A stretch of 5,046 nt of DNA, from assembly GCA_022360075.1 (NCBI GenBank), contig JAKSDN010000180.1, forward strand, positions 1-5,046. The letters run 5' to 3'. Position numbers and translations under genes: made by a program. The stretch is from Kiloniellales bacterium (GTDB taxonomy: Bacteria > Pseudomonadota > Alphaproteobacteria > Kiloniellales > JAKSDN01). The notes under the pieces were generated by a model. It searched no databases, had not been told where the DNA came from, and was given only the letters and a program-made list of their open reading frames with translations. Below, piece by piece: positions 1 through 4,299 of this stretch (positions within the stretch are counted from its first letter, which is position 1; each line of letters starts with the position of its first letter).

Positions 1-16
1 CCAAATCGATACATCC

Positions 17-45
17 CCTCATGCTGAGCCTGTCGAAGCGTGAGG
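17..45. repeat. Short dispersed intergenic palindrome (alphaproteobacterial type)
   Basis: The arms CCTCATGCT (17-25) and AGCGTGAGG (37-45) pair over 9 bp with one T-G wobble, around an 11-base loop containing GAGCCTGTCGA. From general knowledge, a core of the form CTGAGCCTGTCGAAG flanked by such arms is scattered through intergenic DNA of many alphaproteobacteria. It lies about 80 bases past the deoC stop, where such elements usually sit. The imperfect wobble arm suggests some decay. It could form an RNA hairpin in the deoC 3' region, but no T-run follows, so I do not call it a terminator. Confidence 0.7.
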
Positions 46-123
46 ATCGCTCGATGCCGCCGTTCACACCGCCGCCCTTCCTCAATCTCGAACCGAGAAA
101 CACCGCACCCATGCCCAGCCCCC

Positions 124-1179
124 TCATCCCATAGGCTGCCGGTAGCCCGCCGCATAGCGGCCGGTCAGGTTGTGCTCGAGCTGGCGCTCGATGTCGGTGA
201 GCAGGCTCGAGGCGCCGAAGCGGAAGAGGTCGGGCTCGAGCCAGCGGCGGCCGAGCTCCTCCTTCATCAGGATCAGATAGGCGAGCGCGTCCTTCGCGGC
301 GCTTACACCACCGGCCGGCTTGAAGCCGACATGGTAGCCCGTGCGCTCAAGGTAATCGCGGATCAGGCGCACCATGACCAGGGAGACCGGCAGTGTCGCA
401 TTGACCCCTTCCTTCCCGGTCGAGGTCTTGATGAAATCGGCGCCCGCCATCATGGCGACGGCCGAGGCTTTGGCGACGTTGCGCAAGGTCCGCAGATCGC
501 CGGTCGCGAGAATCGCCTTCATGTGCGCCGGGCCGCAGGCCTCGCGATAGGCCTTCACCTCGTCGTAGAGCGCCTGCCAATCGCTTGCGAAGACGTGGCG
601 GCGGGTGATGACGATGTCGATCTCGCGGGCACCGGCGGCGACCGAGGCCTCGATCTCCTTGAGCTTGAGGTCAAAGGGCGAGAGTCCAGCCGGAAATCCG
701 GTCGAGACGGCCGCGACCGGGATGCCGCTGCCGGCGAGTGCCTCGACCGCTGTTGCGACCATGTCGTGATAGACGCAAACCGCACCGACGGTGAGGCTGA
801 AGCCCTCCTCCACCAGGTTGTCCAAGACCTCCTGTCGCACCGGCTGGCGCGCCTTGGCGCAGAGCCGACGCACGCGCGCGGGCGTATCGTCGCCGGCGAG
901 CGTCGTGAGGTCGATGCAGGAAACCGCCTTCAGAAGCCAGGCGGCCTGCCAGTCCTTCTTCACCGTGCGCCGCGTGGTGAGCGTCGCCGCGCGCCGCTCC
1001 ACGGCGCTGCGGTTGGCCTTGAGCGTTTCGACCCAATCCAAATCGAGCGCGGTCCCGGGGTTGCGGACAAGGCCCTGCGTCGCCTGGTGGGATCGCCGGT
1101 CATTGCCCTGTCGCGACCCCCTTTCCGGGAGCGGATGGAGCACGCCCGCGGGCGCCGCCGTTGCTTTCGGTTCGCTCAT
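124..1179 (-). CDS. deoC: Deoxyribose-phosphate aldolase (DERA), long form
   Basis: This 351-residue cytosolic enzyme cleaves 2-deoxyribose 5-phosphate into glyceraldehyde 3-phosphate and acetaldehyde, the last step of deoxynucleoside catabolism. It is a class I aldolase with a TIM-barrel fold. Family landmarks are all present: CIDLTTL (88-94), VCVYHDMV (134-141), GFPAG (161-165), REIDIV with Asp188 (equivalent to E. coli Asp102), FIKTSTGK with the Schiff-base Lys251 (E. coli Lys167), and GFKPAGG with Lys287 (E. coli Lys201). The active site therefore looks intact. The protein is longer than the E. coli enzyme (about 260 residues) and closer to the animal-type DERA (about 320). Its first 40 residues are polar and not recognisable, with the conserved part starting near RNPGTALDLDWVE. 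The ATG at 1179 was chosen because it overlaps the upstream regulator's stop (ATGA) and has AAGAGG 5 bases before it. The open frame continues up to 1464, but that extension is an Arg/Gly-rich shadow of the regulator gene. Expression is probably translationally coupled to the regulator. Confidence 0.95.
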   Translation of the reverse strand: MSEPKATAAPAGVLHPLPERGSRQGNDRRSHQATQGLVRNPGTALDLDWVETLKANRSAVERRAATLTTRRTVKKDWQAAWLLKAVSCIDLTTLAGDDTPARVRRLCAKARQPVRQEVLDNLVEEGFSLTVGAVCVYHDMVATAVEALAGSGIPVAAVSTGFPAGLSPFDLKLKEIEASVAAGAREIDIVITRRHVFASDWQALYDEVKAYREACGPAHMKAILATGDLRTLRNVAKASAVAMMAGADFIKTSTGKEGVNATLPVSLVMVRLIRDYLERTGYHVGFKPAGGVSAAKDALAYLILMKEELGRRWLEPDLFRFGASSLLTDIERQLEHNLTGRYAAGYRQPMG

Positions 1180-2198
1180 GCCCGCCTCTTGCGCGCCGAG
1201 GTTTCCGACAACAAAGCGACCGCTTGCTCGGCGGCGGCCTCGCCGACGATCAGGTCCGTGATCACGCCGCTGCGCAGCGCCGCCAGCACGGCCGCACCCT
1301 TGTCGGCCCCGCCGACCAGCGCCAGCACGCGCTTGCCGCGCAGGTCGTCGATGTGCAGGCCGACCGACCGCTCGTTGACGTCCGAGGCCACCGGCCGGCC
1401 CTCGCCGTCGAGAAAGCTGCCCAAAATGTCGCCGACCGCGCCGGCCGCCTTGAGCGCCTTCCACTCCTTCGCGGTGACCATGCCGGTCTGCCGCACGTGG
1501 GCATCCTCGGCGAAGTCGCCGACCCCGATGGCGAAGAGACTCGCCGAACGGGCCAGCGCCAGGACATCGCGCACACCCTTCTGGGCCAGCAGCAGCGCCT
1601 TTTCCTCGACGCTGTCGGCGATGTAGGGCACCGGCAGGAAGTAGCCATTGCCGCCGGTGAGCTCGATCAGCTTATGGATCACGTCGAAGGGATTGACCGA
1701 CATGTTGCGGGTCAGGCCGCCGGAGATCGACACGAACTTCAGATCCGGCCGGTCGAGCGAGCGCATGCGCTCCACAGCCGCCGTCACCGTGCGGCCCTTG
1801 CCGAGCCCGACCACGGCCGCCTCGTTGGCCTCTAAATGAGCGTTGAGAAAGCGCGCCCCGGCCACGCCGACCCCGGCGAACTCCAGCCAGGCGGCGTCCG
1901 TGTCCGTAACCTCCAGGCGTGGCACGACAACGCAGGAGGCGAGATCGAAGTACTGCGCGAGTCTGTCTTCCAGCGCGATGCACTCGGCCGGCTCGCCCTC
2001 GATGAAGACCTTGACCACGCCGCGCTGCTGGGCCTTGGCGATCAGACGGTTCGCCTTCGCCGAGGAGACCTCCAGGCGGCTTGCGATCTCGCCTTGGGTA
2101 TGGCCGCCGACGTAATAGAGCCAGGCCGCGCGCGTCGCTAGGCTCAGCTCTGCATCGTGCGGCCGAAACCGGCGGATCGAGGCGCTGTGACGAGCCAT
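1176..2198 (-). CDS. SorC/DeoR-family sugar-binding transcriptional regulator
   Basis: This 340-residue protein has an N-terminal helix-turn-helix (about 20-62: AAWLYYVGGHTQGEIASRL, then a recognition helix near SSAKANRLIAKA). It is followed by the SorC sugar-phosphate-binding domain (about 75-335), which has a NagB/RpiA-like fold. Family landmarks include VGLGKGRTV (130-138), SISGGLTRN (157-165), the GDILGSF segment (257-263), VGGADK (295-300) and LIVGEAAA (316-323). Members such as Bacillus DeoR, LsrR and EryD bind a phosphorylated sugar that releases them from DNA. The next gene is deoC with a 4-base overlap, so the likely effector is deoxyribose 5-phosphate or a close relative; this is inferred from context. 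The ATG at 2198 is preceded by an in-frame TGA at 2213-2211, so no longer frame is possible. No Shine-Dalgarno sequence is visible before it, only the A/T-rich AAATTTATTT. Two palindromes and a promoter lie just upstream, which suggests autoregulation. Family membership is secure; the ligand is not. Confidence 0.92.
   Translation of the reverse strand: MARHSASIRRFRPHDAELSLATRAAWLYYVGGHTQGEIASRLEVSSAKANRLIAKAQQRGVVKVFIEGEPAECIALEDRLAQYFDLASCVVVPRLEVTDTDAAWLEFAGVGVAGARFLNAHLEANEAAVVGLGKGRTVTAAVERMRSLDRPDLKFVSISGGLTRNMSVNPFDVIHKLIELTGGNGYFLPVPYIADSVEEKALLLAQKGVRDVLALARSASLFAIGVGDFAEDAHVRQTGMVTAKEWKALKAAGAVGDILGSFLDGEGRPVASDVNERSVGLHIDDLRGKRVLALVGGADKGAAVLAALRSGVITDLIVGEAAAEQAVALLSETSARKRRA
1185..1190 (-). 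promoter_or_regulatory. Ribosome binding site of deoC
   Basis: AAGAGG lies on the minus strand, 5 bases before the ATG at 1179. It sits inside the last codons of the regulator gene. Together with the ATGA overlap it fixes the deoC start and rejects the longer upstream frame. Confidence 0.7.
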
Positions 2199-2200
2199 GG

Positions 2201-2212
2201 GAAATAAATTTC
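2201..2212. other. A/T-rich inverted repeat next to the regulator start codon
   Basis: GAAAT-AA-ATTTC is a perfect 5-bp inverted repeat lying 2 bases upstream of the regulator ATG, where a Shine-Dalgarno sequence would normally be. It is A/T-rich in otherwise GC-rich DNA. It could be a weak operator half-cluster, an unstructured ribosome landing site, or chance. Confidence 0.25.
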
Positions 2213-2221
2213 ACGTGGCGA

Positions 2222-2236
2222 AGGATGTTTCATCCT
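2222..2236. promoter_or_regulatory. Perfect palindrome over the -10 region (candidate operator)
   Basis: AGGATG-TTT-CATCCT is a perfect 6+3+6 inverted repeat. It overlaps the predicted -10 box (2237-2232) and the expected transcription start of the regulator-deoC operon. Binding here would block RNA polymerase. The site fits autorepression by the SorC-family product, although its half-sites differ from the upstream palindrome except for an ATGAA segment read on the minus strand. Confidence 0.5.
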
Positions 2237-2259
2237 ACGCTGCGGGCATCGTGAGTCAA
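2232..2259 (-). promoter_or_regulatory. Sigma70-type promoter of the regulator-deoC operon
   Basis: On the minus strand, a -35 TTGACT (2259-2254, 5 of 6 to TTGACA) is separated by 16 bp from a -10 TAGGAT (2237-2232, 4 of 6 to TATAAT). The expected start near 2225 gives a leader of about 27 bases before the ATG at 2198. The flanking and overlapping palindromes strengthen the call. Confidence 0.6.
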
Positions 2260-2266
2260 TGACCGT

Positions 2267-2281
2267 ATGAACGGCGTTCAT
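2267..2281. promoter_or_regulatory. Perfect 15-bp palindrome upstream of the -35 (candidate operator)
   Basis: ATGAACGGCGTTCAT is a perfect palindrome around one central base. It lies 7 bp upstream of the -35 box, with its centre 45 bp from the centre of the downstream palindrome. The TGAAC...GTTCA pattern resembles the TGAAC half-site known for Bacillus DeoR, a member of the same family, so it is a good candidate binding site for the neighbouring regulator. The functional link is inferred. Confidence 0.5.
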
Positions 2282-2314
2282 TGGATCAAGCCAGCGCTCG
2301 GTACTCCAATTGCT

Positions 2315-2418
2315 GTCACCCTCGGGCTTGACCCGAGGGTCCATCGAGGTCCCAGTCTCGGGCTATCAGGTCCCTGTCTCGGACTGAAATGGATTGCCGA
2401 GTCAAGCCCGGCAATGAC
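2315..2418. repeat. Dispersed alphaproteobacterial palindromic repeat with internal duplication
   Basis: The element runs from GTCACC to GGCAATGAC, so GTCA and TGAC mark its ends. The left part is a perfect 9-bp hairpin, ACCCTCGGG/CCCGAGGGT (2318-2326 and 2332-2340), with loop CTTGA. The right part pairs ATTGCCG with CGGCAAT (2393-2399 and 2409-2415) around AGTCAAGCC. CCAT (2341-2344) and ATGG (2389-2392) also pair, so the whole can fold as a branched structure. The outer parts match the well-known repeat of alphaproteobacterial genomes that yields the false peptide MDPRVKPEGD. Between the hairpins is a direct repeat of 18 bp, AGGTCCC[A/T]GTCTCGG[G/A]CT, at 2347-2364 and 2368-2385. Confidence 0.85.
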
Positions 2419-2476
2419 AAATTCTAAGGGTCGAGAACAAAAAATACGGCTAACCGCACAGACGGTCCAAGGCGCG

Positions 2477-2493
2477 ACAAAGGCCAGCCTTGT
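2477..2493 (-). terminator. Weak hairpin after the lipoprotein gene, possible terminator
   Basis: On the minus strand ACAAGGC-TG-GCCTTTGT forms a 7-bp stem with one bulged base, 12 bases past the lipoprotein stop. The T-tract is short and interrupted, so rho-independent termination is only a possibility. The two-base loop would need the inner pair to open. Confidence 0.25.
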
Positions 2494-2505
2494 TCTTCCT
2501 TCGCC

Positions 2506-3177
2506 TCACGGCTCCCTGTGGTGCGCGTCCATGGTCAAGCGTAGGCGGTCGGCCCAAAAATCCAGGACGCCTTGAATCTGCTGCCAGGAGGGACTAACCG
2601 CGCCGCCCGGCGGGTCGCCGCTGCGCTGATCGACGAAAGCCGCGAGAAGCTCGCCGCTCTGGGAATCGCGAATCTCCGCCTCGAGGGCGGCCTCGAGCAC
2701 CGAGAAGCGCCGGCCCGCCGACTGGCGGAGCTTGGCCTGGACATAGGTCGCCGGCGTGTTCGCGCCGATGGCAGGCTGTTGCGGTCGCGGCTTGATCCCG
2801 GTAATCGCGGCGCGCACGCGCAGGACGCCGGGACCGGGCTCCTCGACGACCGGATAACGGTCCTGCAAGGCCTCCACCGCGCGGGCCCGGAAGTAGTCCG
2901 TGACCTCTTTCAGCTCGTTGGGGTCGATGCCCGCGTACTGGTCGCGCGGGCTGTACCAGATCTGGACCGAATCCAGGATGACGCTGTCGTAGTCCCGGAG
3001 GACGAAGGGCTCCTTGACGTAGACCTCCGCACCGGTTCCGCGCGGATCGGGACCAAGGCGGCTGTAGTCTTCCAGGAATCCGGCGTGCTCGAAGCGTGAT
3101 GTCGGACAGCCGGCGAGCAGGACTGCCAGCAAGACGATCGTGCCCGCGCGAAGAAAAGCGCCTGGAGATCTCATCAT
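2506..3177 (-). CDS. DUF3313-type lipoprotein of unknown function
   Basis: This predicted 223-residue lipoprotein has a basic start (MMRSPGAFLRAG), a hydrophobic stretch, and the lipobox LLAGC with lipidated Cys24. The residue after Cys is Pro, not Asp, so delivery to the outer membrane by the Lol pathway is expected. The mature part begins with the FLEDYSRLGPDP segment (34-45), which with VRAAITGIKP (121-130) and the IRDSQSGELLAAFVD segment (169-183) is characteristic of DUF3313 lipoproteins as I recall them; no activity is established for that family. The frame stays open to an ATG at 3231, but the ATG at 3177 is preferred. It has GGGA 5 bases upstream, gives a normal signal peptide, and lies downstream of a TATACT box that the longer start would precede. 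A second ATG follows directly at 3174. No partner gene is evident; it is flanked by tRNA-Glu and the dispersed repeat. Confidence 0.82.
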   Translation of the reverse strand: MMRSPGAFLRAGTIVLLAVLLAGCPTSRFEHAGFLEDYSRLGPDPRGTGAEVYVKEPFVLRDYDSVILDSVQIWYSPRDQYAGIDPNELKEVTDYFRARAVEALQDRYPVVEEPGPGVLRVRAAITGIKPRPQQPAIGANTPATYVQAKLRQSAGRRFSVLEAALEAEIRDSQSGELLAAFVDQRSGDPPGGAVSPSWQQIQGVLDFWADRLRLTMDAHHREP

Positions 3178-3216
3178 TGTCGTCCCATCAACCAGTTCGG
3201 CGATGCGAACGGCCTC

Positions 3217-3222
3217 AGTATA
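3217..3222 (-). promoter_or_regulatory. Candidate -10 box for the lipoprotein gene
   Basis: TATACT on the minus strand matches the sigma70 -10 consensus at 5 of 6 positions and lies about 40 bases before the preferred ATG. No good -35 exists at 16-18 bp; the nearest candidate, TTGAGT (3250-3245), is 22 bp away, which is too far for a normal promoter. Confidence 0.4.
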
Positions 3223-3330
3223 GGCCAGCACATCGGCCAGGCCGACTCAAAGTCGCGGCGACGGCGAAGCACGCTACGTGGGGGCGGCCGTGAACTTCGT
3301 GGCCCGCCGCCCGAAGCCGAAGGCGTAGGG

Positions 3331-3406
3331 TGGCGACCCCAACGGGATTCGAACCCGTGTTGCCGGCGTGAAAGGCCGGTGTCCTAGGCCTCTAGACGAT
3401 GGGGTC
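3331..3406 (-). tRNA. tRNA-Glu (anticodon TTC)
   Basis: This 76-base tRNA has a CCA end encoded in the DNA. The acceptor arms GACCCCA and TGGGGTC pair perfectly, with discriminator G. The D arm is GTCT...GGAC around AGAGGCCTA. The anticodon stem is CCGGC/GCCGG with loop CTTTCAC, so the anticodon is TTC (bases 3372-3370), reading GAA and GAG. The T arm is ACGGG-TTCGAAT-CCCGT. The sequence closely resembles E. coli tRNA-Glu. It starts 76 bases after the VWA gene stop. No tRNA-fragment repeat or integrase is seen nearby, so there is no sign of its use as an integration site. Confidence 0.97.
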
Positions 3407-3432
3407 GGCAGGCCAGGAAATAGAGGCTCGGC

Positions 3433-3446
3433 CTTGCAAAAGCAAG
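3433..3446. repeat. Small perfect inverted repeat between VWA gene and tRNA-Glu
   Basis: CTTGC-AAAA-GCAAG (plus strand) is a 5-bp stem with a 4-base loop, 27 bases upstream of the tRNA 5' end. It may be part of a tRNA promoter region: on the minus strand it contains TTGCTT, with a poor TATTTC 17 bp downstream. It may also be the end of the VWA transcript. Neither reading is firm. Confidence 0.3.
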
Positions 3447-3482
3447 CCCTCTGGCGGTCTGCGCCCCACCGAAGAGAACGCT

Positions 3483-4238
3483 TCAGGGGCCCGGAATCTG
3501 GCCGAGGACCGGGCCTGGCGGCACCGGTTTCGCGGCGATCGGCACGCCGACGATCTCCTTGATCAGCTTCTCGAGAATGGCATCGGCAAAGTCGCTGTAA
3601 TCGGCCGCCGTCATGATGAAGGCCCCAGTGCCGCCGATCACGCTGGAGAGATAGTAGCGGTCGACGTAGGCGTCTTCGTTCAGAATCGCCAGGCCGTTGA
3701 CCGTTATGCCTTGCGCGACCGCGAAGTCGCGCACGCCGTCCGGCTGAATGCCCTGGTTGGTGCGGCCGTCGCCCGAAACGTCGATCACCTGGCGCCGACC
3801 GAGATAGCCGTTGCGCTCCAACTGCCGGATGGCGAACTCCAGCGCGCCGCCGATCGCGGTGCTGCCGCCGACAAGAAATCGCGGCGTGCTGTCGATCCGC
3901 TCGCTGAACTGGCCGGCGGTGGCCTCGTCGCGCACCAGGGTCCAATCGACCGCGACCACCTGATTGCGGTTGTCGGACCACTGCATGAGCGAGACTGCGA
4001 TCCCGAGATCGCCGGCGGCACGGATCGCCGCCAGGACCGCCGGGCTTTGGAAGGCCTCCGACAGGCCGCGCATCTGCAACTCGAATTCCTCCGGCGAGAC
4101 GCTGGAGGAAGTGTCGACGGCCAGCACGAGCTCGAGATCGACCCGTTGCTGAGCCTTGACCTCGGCGAAGCCGAAAATCCATAGCAAGGCGGCGATTGCG
4201 CCGAGCGCCGCTCGAAGCCCAGGTCGCGTCCCTGTCAT
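3483..4238 (-). CDS. Secreted von Willebrand factor A protein (DUF1194-like)
   Basis: This 251-residue protein is predicted to be exported. Residues 1-29 form a signal peptide, with Arg near the start, a hydrophobic core ALGAIAALLWIFGFA, and a likely cut after VKA (29) before QQRVD. The rest is one VWA domain from about 33 to 229. It has a complete metal-ion-dependent adhesion site: DTSSS (42-46, the DxSxS motif), Thr127 in GGSTAIGGAL, and Asp157 in VSGDGRTNQG. The segments VDLELVLAVD, ISGSQ-like AVSLMQWSD (81-89) and YYLSSVIGGTGAFIMTA (195-211) match DUF1194 proteins as I know them. The C-terminal tail (233-251) is Pro/Gly-rich. No second domain or membrane anchor is seen, so a soluble periplasmic or secreted metal-dependent binding protein is likely; its ligand is unknown. 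The ATG at 4238 gives the full signal peptide, although no clear Shine-Dalgarno precedes it. It lies 61 bases after recJ and might be read through from it. Confidence 0.87.
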   Translation of the reverse strand: MTGTRPGLRAALGAIAALLWIFGFAEVKAQQRVDLELVLAVDTSSSVSPEEFELQMRGLSEAFQSPAVLAAIRAAGDLGIAVSLMQWSDNRNQVVAVDWTLVRDEATAGQFSERIDSTPRFLVGGSTAIGGALEFAIRQLERNGYLGRRQVIDVSGDGRTNQGIQPDGVRDFAVAQGITVNGLAILNEDAYVDRYYLSSVIGGTGAFIMTAADYSDFADAILEKLIKEIVGVPIAAKPVPPGPVLGQIPGP

Positions 4239-4262
4239 GCCGGCAGTCTAAAGCGTTTTTCG

Positions 4263-4282
4263 CACTGTTTGTATCGACAGTG
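4263..4282. other. Inverted repeat in the recJ-VWA gap
   Basis: CACTGT (4263-4268) and ACAGTG (4277-4282) form a perfect 6-bp inverted repeat with an 8-base spacer, 18 bases after the recJ stop. On the minus strand it is followed by GCGAAAAACGC, not a T-run, so it is not a standard terminator. It could be an operator for the VWA gene or an RNA hairpin protecting the recJ 3' end. Confidence 0.3.
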
Positions 4283-4299
4283 GCTCGGCGAATTCCACA

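Larger units (their letters stand above)
2199..2505. other. 307-base intergenic region between lipoprotein gene and regulator
   Basis: From right to left it holds a short hairpin after the lipoprotein stop (2493-2477), a stretch with no recognised signal (2476-2419), the dispersed palindromic repeat (2418-2315), and the operator/promoter region of the regulator-deoC operon (2281-2199). The frames reading MDPRVKPEGD (minus) and GLDPRVH (plus) here are artefacts of the repeat, not genes. Confidence 0.8.

Noticed and set aside
1..114. A minus-strand frame starting with ATG at 114, 9 bases past the deoC stop, open to the left edge (MGAVFLGSRLRKGG...)
   Set aside because: It reads through the short dispersed palindrome, giving the repeat-derived SSRFDRLSMRG, has no Shine-Dalgarno and matches no family I know. 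A real gene further left cannot be excluded.
40..1626. A 528-codon open frame on the plus strand across deoC and the regulator
   Set aside because: It is antisense to two clearly recognised genes, has an Arg/Ala/Gly-rich composition without any family motif, and is the usual shadow frame of GC-rich coding DNA.
2144..2344. Small minus-strand frame beginning MDPRVKPEGD
   Set aside because: This peptide is the known false translation of the dispersed alphaproteobacterial repeat, and the frame runs on through the operator region into the regulator gene.
3282..3312. GGGCGGC/GCCGCCC inverted repeat downstream of tRNA-Glu as its terminator
   Set aside because: The 7-bp arms enclose a 17-base loop and no T-run follows on the minus strand; such matches are common by chance at this GC content.
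3331..3406. tRNA-Glu as an attachment site of a mobile element
   Set aside because: There is no integrase, no repeated tRNA 3' end and no composition shift in the flanks; the neighbours look chromosomal.
3274..4182. A 302-codon minus-strand frame overlapping the VWA gene and the tRNA
   Set aside because: It runs through the whole tRNA-Glu gene and is Arg-rich in a shifted frame of the VWA gene.
3399..4184. A 261-codon plus-strand frame opposite the VWA gene
   Set aside because: The minus strand has a signal peptide and full MIDAS motifs; the plus frame shows no domain and starts inside the tRNA-Glu gene.
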